This document shows positions 1 to 5,692 of a stretch of DNA of 7,985 nucleotides, in pieces. Position 1 is the first letter of the stretch. Every line of letters starts with the position of its first letter. This DNA is from an uncultured Clostridia bacterium (lineage in GTDB: Bacteria; Bacillota; Clostridia; TANB77; CAG-508). Position numbers and translations under genes: made by a program. The stretch covers positions 1-7,985 of the forward strand of contig CALXVO010000056.1 of the NCBI GenBank assembly GCA_944392065.1, given 5' to 3'. Under the pieces are notes generated by a model. That model was not told where the DNA came from. It ran no database searches and was given only the letters and a program-made list of their open reading frames with translations.

Positions 1-21
1 ATACTTTTTTACAGCATTTTC

Positions 22-50
22 TTGCTAGCTAGCATATTAAATGTTATAAT
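22..50 (+). promoter_or_regulatory. Sigma-A-type promoter of the P-loop/Asp23 gene
   Basis: A -35 box TTGCTA (22-27, 4 of 6 consensus bases) is followed after exactly 17 bp by a perfect -10 box TATAAT (45-50). Transcription would start near 57, leaving a leader of about 45 nt. A perfect 12-bp palindrome, TGCTAGCTAGCA (23-34), covers most of the -35 box and the start of the spacer, which is a position where a dimeric regulator could act. The promoter reading is well supported; the operator reading is inference. Confidence 0.65.
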
Positions 51-100
51 CTTATATGGATAGTAAAATTTTATGACTTAAGAAGGGAAGGGTAATAAAA

Positions 101-940
101 ATGGGTTTTGAAAAAAACATAAAAGTTTATGCTTTTGTGGGACCATCAGGGACCGGAAAAAGTTATAGGGCTCAACTAGTAGCGAACGAAAATAATATAC
201 ATTACATTATAGATGATGGACTTCTAATACATGATAATGATGTGGCTGCAGGAAATTCAGCCAAAAAAGCACCAACAAAAATAGAAACTGTAAAGAAAGC
301 AATATTTATAGATAAAAAAGATAGAGAAGAAATGAAAATAGCATTAAAAAAAATAAAACCAGAATCCATTTTAATACTAGGAACTTCTGATGGAATGATA
401 GAAAAAATAACCGACAATTTGGAATTACCGCATCCAGAAAAGACCATATACATAAATGAAGTGGCAACTGAGACTGAGATGGAAACAGCCAAGAGAATTA
501 GAACAACTGAAGGGAAACATGTTATTCCTGTCCCAACCTTTGAAATAAAAAGAGATTTTGCAGGTTATATATTGGATCCACTTCAAATATTCAAATATAG
601 AAGAAATGATGATCCATATATATCAGAAAAATCAATAATAAGACCAACATTCAGCTATTTAGGAAAATTTACCATTTCCGATACGGTATTTAGACAAATT
701 ACAGAATATGTAGCTAAAAAAACTGAAGGTATACATAGGGTCTCAAAGGTAAGAGTTGAAAACACAGTGGGAGCGACAAATATATATGTGGAAGTTTATG
801 TGATTTTTGGGTATAATATAGTAAATGTTTTAAGAGATTTTAAACAAAAAGTAAAAAAAGAAATAGAAAGATTAACCACAATGAATGTACAAGAAGTCTC
901 AGTAATGGCCAAAGGAATACATATGCCGAATGAGAAGTGA
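101..940 (+). CDS. P-loop ATPase fused to a C-terminal Asp23/Gls24 domain
   Basis: This 279-residue protein has two parts. Near the N-terminus, after a short beta strand, is a Walker A motif GPSGTGKS (residues 14-21), followed by an acidic pair D38-D39 and a second strand-loop ILILGTSDG (about 90-98); this looks like a nucleotide-binding domain of about 160 residues. From about residue 183 to 275 the sequence (YLGKFTISDTVFRQI, then a VENTVGATNIYVEVYV strand pair and a VKKEIERLT helix) has the pattern of Asp23/Gls24 proteins, small envelope-associated Firmicute proteins. No signal peptide or membrane helix is seen, so it is probably cytoplasmic, perhaps membrane-associated through partners. 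The start is supported by AAGGG at 88-92, 8 nt before ATG, and by the upstream promoter. The cellular role is unknown to me; the ATPase may regulate or remodel whatever the Asp23 domain binds. The domain calls are fairly secure, the function is not. Confidence 0.85.
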   Translation: MGFEKNIKVYAFVGPSGTGKSYRAQLVANENNIHYIIDDGLLIHDNDVAAGNSAKKAPTKIETVKKAIFIDKKDREEMKIALKKIKPESILILGTSDGMIEKITDNLELPHPEKTIYINEVATETEMETAKRIRTTEGKHVIPVPTFEIKRDFAGYILDPLQIFKYRRNDDPYISEKSIIRPTFSYLGKFTISDTVFRQITEYVAKKTEGIHRVSKVRVENTVGATNIYVEVYVIFGYNIVNVLRDFKQKVKKEIERLTTMNVQEVSVMAKGIHMPNEK

Positions 941-957
941 GATGTGGGATGTGAGAT
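937..957 (+). repeat. Three tandem copies of a GTGRGAT heptamer at the stop codon
   Basis: GTGAGAT (937-943), GTGGGAT (944-950) and GTGAGAT (951-957) lie head to tail. The first copy contains the TGA stop (938-940) of the P-loop/Asp23 gene, so unit gain or loss would mostly change the 3' untranslated region. The remaining gap up to 1070 is A/T-rich; it contains a lone TATAAT (1019-1024) without a believable -35 box. Confidence 0.6.
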
Positions 958-1070
958 TGATAAGCATAAAAAATGTATAGTTAGTAAATATAAAATAAAA
1001 AGCAAATTGAAAAAAATATATAATTAGTAAAGGGCTTGCATAGTATGGCTCAAGTGGAGGTAAGAAAAAA

Positions 1071-2372
1071 ATGTCATTTATAGTAGCAATTGATGGACCA
1101 GCAGGAACTGGAAAAGGAACAGTAACGAAAATCCTAGCAAAAAAGTTTAAATTAATAAATATAGACACAGGAGCAATGTACAGATGTGTAACACTAGATA
1201 TGATAAGAAAAGGTGTTAAATTAGATGAAACAGATAAAATTATAGACATATTGGAAAATATTAAGATTGAATTTAAAAAAGAAAATGACAAGGATTTAGT
1301 TTTTCTAAATGGAGAAAATGTTACTGAAAAGTTAAGAAGTAAAGAGGTAACAAATCTAGTATCTCAAGTTTCGGGTGTGAAAGAAGTACGCTTAAGTATG
1401 GCAGGACTTCAAAGAAAGATGGCCGAAGGGAAAGAAGTAATCATGGAAGGAAGAGATATTGGTACGTATGTGTTTCCAGGAGCAGATGTGAAAATTTATT
1501 TAGATGCTGATTTAGATGAAAGGGCAAAAAGAAGATTTAAGCAAAACAGAGAGCAAGGAATAAATATACCATATGTAGAAGTTTTAGAAAATATAAAGAT
1601 GCGAGATGAAAACGATAAATCAAAAGAAATAGGAGCTTTAAAACTTGCACGTGATGCAGAAGTTGTAGATAGTACAAGTATGAGTATTAGCCAAGTGGTT
1701 CGAGAAATAAGTGCTATTATCGACAAAAAGAAAAAAGAAATAAAGTTACAAGCAAAAATATATAAGCCACGTAAAGACAATGCATGGAAAAGATTTGTAA
1801 GATGTATTGTAAGGGCAGTATTAGTTACAGCTTATCGAATTGCTTATCATGTAAAAATAACAGGAAATGTTCCAAGAGAGGGAGCATATATATTATGTTG
1901 TAACCATATTAACTATTTAGATGCTGCTGCTATTGTACTATTTAATAAAAGAAAAGTAAATTTTGTAGCAAAAGAAGATTTATTTACCCATGATATATTA
2001 ATGTGGCTTGGACATTTATTTGATGCTATTCCAATTAAAAGGGACATGCAAGATATAGAAGCTATGAAAAGATGCCTAAAAGTATTAAAAAATGGGGGAC
2101 TTCTTGGAATATTCCCAGAAGGAACGCGTAAAGGAATGGAAAAAAACATGAAAGCAAAAAATGGAGCAGCATATATGGCAATTAAGTCTGGAGTGAAGGT
2201 AATACCAATAGGAATTCATGGAACTTTTAAGCCATTTAGTAAGGTGTATTTGAATTATGGAGAGCCAATTGATTTAAGCGATTATAAAAATCAGAAAGAC
2301 AAGCTAGACGAAGCAACTGAGCTTGTTATGAACCAAATTAAAGAACTTATGGAGAAAGAATCTACTAATTAG
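1071..2372 (+). CDS. cmk-plsC: Bifunctional cytidylate kinase / 1-acyl-sn-glycerol-3-phosphate acyltransferase (Cmk-PlsC fusion)
   Basis: One 433-residue polypeptide carries two complete enzymes. Residues 1 to about 220 are cytidylate kinase (CMP/dCMP + ATP to CDP/dCDP): Walker A GPAGTGKGT (9-17), DTGAMYR (32-38) of the CMP site, EGRDIGT (126-132), an Arg-rich lid RAKRR (151-155) and RDENDK (178-183). A lysine-rich linker (about 218-240) leads to the PlsC acyltransferase, which acylates lysophosphatidate to phosphatidate: catalytic NHINYLD (HX4D, H279 and D284), FPEGTR (348-353) and a GIHGT segment (381-385). Both parts are near full family length, so this is a true fusion and not a misread boundary; no stop or frameshift lies between them. 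GGAGG at 1056-1060 supports the start. cmk and plsC are commonly adjacent separate genes in Clostridia. The acyltransferase half should associate with the inner face of the membrane, which would place CDP production close to phosphatidate; this last point is inference. Confidence 0.93.
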   Translation: MSFIVAIDGPAGTGKGTVTKILAKKFKLINIDTGAMYRCVTLDMIRKGVKLDETDKIIDILENIKIEFKKENDKDLVFLNGENVTEKLRSKEVTNLVSQVSGVKEVRLSMAGLQRKMAEGKEVIMEGRDIGTYVFPGADVKIYLDADLDERAKRRFKQNREQGINIPYVEVLENIKMRDENDKSKEIGALKLARDAEVVDSTSMSISQVVREISAIIDKKKKEIKLQAKIYKPRKDNAWKRFVRCIVRAVLVTAYRIAYHVKITGNVPREGAYILCCNHINYLDAAAIVLFNKRKVNFVAKEDLFTHDILMWLGHLFDAIPIKRDMQDIEAMKRCLKVLKNGGLLGIFPEGTRKGMEKNMKAKNGAAYMAIKSGVKVIPIGIHGTFKPFSKVYLNYGEPIDLSDYKNQKDKLDEATELVMNQIKELMEKESTN

Positions 2373-2381
2373 GAGAAAAGT

Positions 2382-2570
2382 ATGTATCTATCTTATATTA
2401 TTATTATCATACTGTTAGTACTATTCTTAGTAACGGCATATAAGAAAAGTGAAAAAAATGTTCAATATAAAAATACAAAATTTGATATATTTGACGAAGA
2501 AGAATTTCAATCAATTATGAACGAAAGTGATTGTGCAAATTTTTTACAAAGTATGGGAATAAATGTGTAA
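2382..2570 (+). CDS. Small single-pass membrane protein, unrecognised
   Basis: A 62-residue protein with one strongly hydrophobic N-terminal helix (residues about 3-19, YLSYIIIIILLVLFLVTAY) followed by a KK stop-transfer and an acidic, soluble C-terminal tail (DIFDEEEFQSIMNESD). The positive residues just after the helix suggest an N-out, C-in anchor. The AGGAG at 2371-2375 sits 6 nt before ATG and overlaps the TAG stop (2370-2372) of the Cmk-PlsC gene; this tight coupling is the best evidence that it is translated and in the same operon. I do not recognise a family. It may be a membrane-anchored partner of the neighbouring acyltransferase, but nothing in the sequence proves this. Confidence 0.7.
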   Translation: MYLSYIIIIILLVLFLVTAYKKSEKNVQYKNTKFDIFDEEEFQSIMNESDCANFLQSMGINV

Positions 2571-2576
2571 AAAGCA

Positions 2577-2608
2577 TTCAGAAAGGAATATAATTTTTAC
2601 TTTCTGAA
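2577..2608. repeat. Perfect 9-bp inverted repeat after the small membrane protein gene (possible weak terminator)
   Basis: TTCAGAAAG (2577-2585) and CTTTCTGAA (2600-2608) form a perfect 9-bp stem with a 14-nt A/T-rich loop, starting 6 nt after the TAA stop. No T-run follows it on the + strand, so it is not a classical intrinsic terminator for the upstream operon; it could instead stabilise the 3' end of the mRNA. Confidence 0.45.
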
Positions 2609-2635
2609 ACTATAAAAAATAGGAAGAAGTTAGAA

Positions 2636-2664
2636 TTGACAAAATTACATAATAGGTGTATAAT
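2636..2664 (+). promoter_or_regulatory. Perfect consensus sigma-A promoter of typA
   Basis: TTGACA (2636-2641), 17 bp, TATAAT (2659-2664): both hexamers and the spacing match the housekeeping consensus exactly. Transcription should begin about 2671, giving a leader of about 90 nt ahead of typA. Strong constitutive expression is expected. Confidence 0.88.
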
Positions 2665-2689
2665 TTTAAAAGTTGATTTTTGAGAAATA

Positions 2690-2721
2690 GGCGTTTTTCA
2701 ACGAAAACATTGGAAAACGTC
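2690..2721 (+). promoter_or_regulatory. Hairpin in the typA 5' leader
   Basis: GGCGTTTTTC (2690-2699) can pair with GGAAAACGTC (2712-2721) over 10 bp with two G-U pairs around a 12-nt loop. The left arm can alternatively pair with the AAAAC segment inside the loop (2704-2708), so two competing folds exist. No T-run follows, so this is not an obvious attenuator; it ends 25 nt before the AAGGAG ribosome binding site. A regulatory role is inference. Confidence 0.4.
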
Positions 2722-2760
2722 TTAAGTTATGATAAATTCTAATAAAAAGGAGTAGTTAAC

Positions 2761-4572
2761 ATGAACAACCAAAATATAAGAAATGTTGCAATAATTGCAC
2801 ACGTAGACCATGGTAAAACAACATTGGTAGATGCGCTTTTGAAACAAAGCCATGTTTTTAGAGCAAATGAGCAAGTAGATGAAAGAATAATGGACTCCAA
2901 TGATTTGGAAAAAGAAAGAGGAATTACAATATTATCTAAAAATACATCTGTAATGTATAATGGCGTAAAAATTAATATTGTAGATACTCCAGGACATGCG
3001 GACTTTGGAGGAGAAGTAGAACGTGTTTTAAAAATGGTAGATGGAGTACTTTTATTAGTAGATGCTTTTGAAGGACCAATGCCTCAAACTAGAGAAGTGC
3101 TAAAAAAATCTCTTGCATTAAATTTAAAACCAATTGTAATTATTAATAAAATAGATAGACCAGGTGCAGAACCACTTAAAGTTGTTGACAAGGTCTTAGA
3201 ATTATTTATAGAATTAAATGCAAATGATGAGCAATTAGACTTCCCAGTAATATATGCATCTGCTAAAAATGGAATAGCAAAAATGCATTTAGAGGACGAA
3301 AGTGACAATGTTAATTGCATATTTGATACTATTATAAGCAATATTGAACCACCTAAATGCGATATTGATGGAACAATGCAAATGCTTGTATCCAACATAG
3401 ATTATGATGATTATTTAGGAAGAATAGCAGTAGGAAGAGTAGAACGTGGAACCATTAATTCCGGTATGAGTGTTGCAGTATGTAAAAATGATAAAAACGA
3501 GAATGGAAAAATAGCAAAACTATTTACATATGAAGGGTTAAAAAGAGTTGAAAAAGAAGAAGTTTCAGCTGGCGATATTGTATGTTTATCTGGAATTGCA
3601 GATATCAATATAGGAGATACAATTTGCGATATTAATAATCCAGAAAAAATACCTTTTGTAGATATTGATGAACCAACTGTATCTATGACATTTAGCGTAA
3701 ATAATGGACCTTTTGCTGGAAAAGAAGGACAATTTGTAACATCAAGACATATCCGTGATAGATTAATGAAAGAACTAGAAAGAAATGTAAGTTTACGTGT
3801 AAGAGAAACAGATTCTGCAGATAGCTTTGAAGTATGTGGACGTGGAGAATTACATTTGTCTGTTTTAATTGAAACAATGAGAAGAGAAGGTTTTGAACTT
3901 TTAGTTTCTCGTCCAAAGGTTATTTTCAAAGAAATTGATGGCGTAAAATGTGAACCAATTGAAAGATTAGTAGTAAATGTACCAGATGACTGCATCGGAA
4001 ATGTAATAGAAAAACTCGGAAGACGTAAAGCAGAAATGATTAATATGGAACCAGCGGAAGCGGGTCATACAAAGGTAGAATTTAAAATACCAGCAAGAGG
4101 AATTATTGGTTACAGAACTGAATTTCTAACCGATACAAAAGGTGAAGGAACAATGAATAGCATATTTGACTCATATGAACCATATAAAGGAGAAATACAA
4201 GCACGTACAAGAGGAGTGCTAGTAGCGTTCGAACAAGGAACTTCTGTAACATATGGGCTTTACAATGCACAAGAAAGAGGAGAGTTATTTATAGGTGCTG
4301 GTGTAGAAGTATATGAAGGCATGATAGTAGGGATAAACTCAAGAAATGAAGATATTTCAATAAATGTATGTAAAGAAAAGCATTTAACAAATACAAGAGC
4401 ATCTGGATCTGATGATGCACTAAGATTAGTACCACCAATTCAGCTATCATTAGAAAAAGCAATAGAATTTATTCAAGATGATGAACTTGTTGAAGTTACA
4501 CCAAAAAATATTCGTTTAAGAAAGAAAATATTAGACAGCAAAACAAGAGAAAGAGAAGCAAGAAGAAAATAG
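2761..4572 (+). CDS. typA: Translational GTPase TypA/BipA
   Basis: A 603-residue ribosome-binding GTPase of the EF-G-like translational factor class, known to help 50S subunit maturation and stress or cold adaptation. All G motifs are visible: G1 AHVDHGKTT (13-21), G2 RGITI (53-57), G3 DTPGHADFG (75-83), G4 NKID (129-132), G5 SAK (167-169). A beta-barrel domain II, EF-G-like domains with the CGRGELHLSVLIETMRREGFEL segment, and the BipA-specific C-terminal domain (GIIGYRTEFLTDTKGEG followed by GVLVAFEQG) come in the usual order. Length matches the family (about 600-615) and no key residue is missing. AAGGAG (2747-2752) lies 8 nt before ATG. It is transcribed from its own consensus promoter and probably as a single gene, since an intrinsic-terminator-like hairpin lies at 4763-4799. 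Confidence 0.98.
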   Translation: MNNQNIRNVAIIAHVDHGKTTLVDALLKQSHVFRANEQVDERIMDSNDLEKERGITILSKNTSVMYNGVKINIVDTPGHADFGGEVERVLKMVDGVLLLVDAFEGPMPQTREVLKKSLALNLKPIVIINKIDRPGAEPLKVVDKVLELFIELNANDEQLDFPVIYASAKNGIAKMHLEDESDNVNCIFDTIISNIEPPKCDIDGTMQMLVSNIDYDDYLGRIAVGRVERGTINSGMSVAVCKNDKNENGKIAKLFTYEGLKRVEKEEVSAGDIVCLSGIADINIGDTICDINNPEKIPFVDIDEPTVSMTFSVNNGPFAGKEGQFVTSRHIRDRLMKELERNVSLRVRETDSADSFEVCGRGELHLSVLIETMRREGFELLVSRPKVIFKEIDGVKCEPIERLVVNVPDDCIGNVIEKLGRRKAEMINMEPAEAGHTKVEFKIPARGIIGYRTEFLTDTKGEGTMNSIFDSYEPYKGEIQARTRGVLVAFEQGTSVTYGLYNAQERGELFIGAGVEVYEGMIVGINSRNEDISINVCKEKHLTNTRASGSDDALRLVPPIQLSLEKAIEFIQDDELVEVTPKNIRLRKKILDSKTREREARRK

Positions 4573-4576
4573 GAGT

Positions 4577-4697
4577 TTGAAAAATAATTGCGTTTTGGCG
4601 TTGTTGAACTACGCTTCAAAAATCCTCATCATACTACATAAGTACGATTCCGGTTTTCTTGCTTGTTCGCCTAGCAAAAATCACAATTCTTTTTCAA
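4577..4697. repeat. Long imperfect palindromic element (about 121 bp) directly after typA
   Basis: The outer 14-bp arms TTGAAAAATAATTG (4577-4590) and CAATTCTTTTTCAA (4684-4697) pair at 13 of 14 positions. Nested pairs share nearly the same centre: GGCG (4597-4600) with CGCC (4668-4671), AAA (4620-4622) with TTT (4655-4657), CC with GG (4624-4625 and 4652-4653), ATC with GAT (4628-4630 and 4646-4648), and TACT (4632-4635) with AGTA (4641-4644) around a 5-nt loop. The RNA or single strand would form one long hairpin. No ORF is present. Its form fits a non-autonomous dispersed repeat (MITE-like or REP-like); no second copy is seen in this window. Confidence 0.6.
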
Positions 4698-4719
4698 CCT
4701 AAGAAATAGACAGAGGGTA

Positions 4720-4755
4720 AAACACGGTGACAGATTTAAATCTGTTACCACGTTT
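4720..4755. repeat. Near-perfect 36-nt palindrome
   Basis: The core GGTGACAGATTT / AAATCTGTTACC (4726-4749) pairs over 12 bp with one G-T pair and no loop; after a 2-nt mismatch, AAAC (4720-4723) pairs with GTTT (4752-4755). As it has almost no loop it would work as a cruciform, a dyad protein-binding site or part of a repeat cassette better than as a terminator. No T-run follows. Confidence 0.55.
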
Positions 4756-4762
4756 CAGAATG

Positions 4763-4799
4763 TGGACAGAAGGGACTAATGCCTTTTGTCCAAGTTTTT
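4763..4799 (+). terminator. Hairpin with T-run, likely intrinsic terminator for typA
   Basis: TGGACAGAAGG (4763-4773) pairs with CCTTTTGTCCA (4782-4792) over 11 bp with one G-U pair and an 8-nt loop, followed by AAG and TTTTT (4795-4799). It lies 190 nt past the typA stop, so it may equally be another member of the palindromic repeat cluster that happens to have a T-tract. Confidence 0.5.
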
Positions 4800-4879
4800 G
4801 GATTTTTGGGACACTCCTAAAATTTTACAATATTTTATTAAATAGTAACCATTTTTGTTCAAAGGGAGGTTAGAGTAAT

Positions 4880-5467
4880 TTGAACAAAGAAGAACTAGTA
4901 AAAATAAAAGAAAAAGCTTTAAATGACCACATTCCAATAATAATGGACGATACATTAGAAGTTATTTCAAATATATTAAAAGAAGTTAAACCAAAAAGAA
5001 TTTTGGAAATTGGTACTGCGGTAGGATATTCTGCAATATGTTTTTCAGGATTTTTAGAGGAAGATGGAAAGATTGATACAATAGAAAGAGAGCATGATAG
5101 AGTAGAACTAGCACGCGAAAATATAAAAAGAGCAGAAGTGGAAGACAAAATAAACATTATCGAAGGCGATGCAGTAGAGATACTTCCCAGCTTAAACGAA
5201 GTATATGATGCAATATTTATTGATGCATCAAAAGGAAAATATCCATTTTTCTTAAAGGAAGCTCTAAGAATGCTTGGAGCTAAAGGAATAATTTTTGCCG
5301 ATAATGTGTTGTATAAGGGATATGTTATGAGCGACTATAATAAACATAAACAACGTACAGCAGTTAGAAATTTAAGAGAATTTTTAGCTGAACTTCAATC
5401 AAATGAAGAGTTAGAGACAAAGATATTGGAAGTTGGAGATGGCCTAGCAATAGCTAGAAAAAAATAA
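4880..5467 (+). CDS. trmR: tRNA 5-hydroxyuridine(34) O-methyltransferase, TrmR (YrrM-like)
   Basis: A 195-residue class I SAM-dependent, metal-dependent O-methyltransferase (family 3). Visible motifs: the HIPI segment (17-20), SAM motif I LEIGTAVGYSA (42-52), acidic end of strand 2 at E69, EGDA (95-98), and metal ligands D115 (FIDASKGKY) and D141-N142 (ADNVLYKG). In Bacillus subtilis TrmR methylates ho5U34 to mo5U34 in tRNA; assignment here rests on family likeness and on the TrhP gene downstream. Translation starts at TTG (4880-4882), 9 nt after GGAGGT (4865-4870). An in-frame TAG at 4871-4873 forbids a longer N-terminus, so the protein lacks roughly 20 residues that usually precede the HIPI segment in this family. 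Upstream promoter is unclear; TACAAT at 4826-4831 is a weak -10 candidate. A catechol-type O-methyltransferase is the alternative, less likely. Confidence 0.85.
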   Translation: MNKEELVKIKEKALNDHIPIIMDDTLEVISNILKEVKPKRILEIGTAVGYSAICFSGFLEEDGKIDTIEREHDRVELARENIKRAEVEDKINIIEGDAVEILPSLNEVYDAIFIDASKGKYPFFLKEALRMLGAKGIIFADNVLYKGYVMSDYNKHKQRTAVRNLREFLAELQSNEELETKILEVGDGLAIARKK

Positions 5468-5469
5468 AT

Positions 5470-5505
5470 ACGAAAAGTCTGCAGTAATTTCTGCAGACTT
5501 TTCGT
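5470..5505. terminator. Bidirectional intrinsic terminator between convergent genes
   Basis: CGAAAAGTCTGCAG (5471-5484) and CTGCAGACTTTTCG (5491-5504) are perfect inverted arms of 14 bp (15 with A5470-T5505) around a 6-nt loop TAATTT. The GTCTGCAG stem is flanked by AAAA on one side and TTTT on the other, so a T-tract follows the stem on both strands. It starts 2 nt after the trmR stop and lies 5 nt past the stop of the convergent minus-strand ORF, so it can serve both transcripts. Confidence 0.9.
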
Positions 5506-5509
5506 GAGG

Positions 5510-5692
5510 TTAATGGTGTGGCGACGTGAAGAATCTAATCAATCCTTTCACGACAGGATTTTCGATTGGAGGAATATCATAGTCATATTCCAAAGCCTCC
5601 TTGATTAAGTCTATGACTTCTGAGTAATCTTTAGTAGCGACATTATTTTTTATCAAATGTCCAATTATTAAATTAATAAATATTTTATGCAT
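5510..5692 (-). CDS. Small unrecognised ORF downstream of the CmpB-like gene
   Basis: A possible 60-residue protein. The N-terminal part is hydrophobic (IFINLIIGHLI), the rest is acidic and then basic (DYSEVIDLIKEALEYDYD, then KGLIRFFTSPHH). The ATG at 5690-5692 lies inside the end of the upstream minus-strand gene (25-bp overlap) and has no clear ribosome binding site, so translation would rely on coupling; a TTG at codon 13 (5654-5656), 11 nt after the upstream stop, is an alternative start. The ORF ends 5 nt before the bidirectional terminator, which favours a real transcribed unit. Its DNA looks noticeably less A/T-rich than its neighbours, which may mean a different history or a gene fragment. 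I recognise no family. Confidence 0.5.
   Translation of the reverse strand: MHKIFINLIIGHLIKNNVATKDYSEVIDLIKEALEYDYDIPPIENPVVKGLIRFFTSPHH

Noticed and set aside
1019..1024. TATAAT as a promoter for cmk-plsC
   Set aside because: The bases 17 bp upstream (TAAAAA) do not resemble a -35 box and the region is extremely A/T-rich, so chance is likely.
899..1291. 130-codon minus-strand open frame over the start of cmk-plsC
   Set aside because: It overlaps the conserved Cmk N-terminus and its composition (Phe, Ile, Ser) is that of a shadow frame.
3411..3995. 194-codon open frame on the minus strand inside typA
   Set aside because: It is antisense to the fully conserved typA gene, is serine/threonine rich in the way of reversed A/T-rich codons, and has no recognisable domain.
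4577..4800. CRISPR array or tRNA cluster
   Set aside because: The repeats are inverted, not direct, are of different sequence, and there are no regular spacers; no cloverleaf or CCA end is seen.
4806..4831. Promoter for trmR (TTGGGA with TACAAT)
   Set aside because: The spacing between the two is only 14 bp, and other pairings have poor hexamers; left as unclear.
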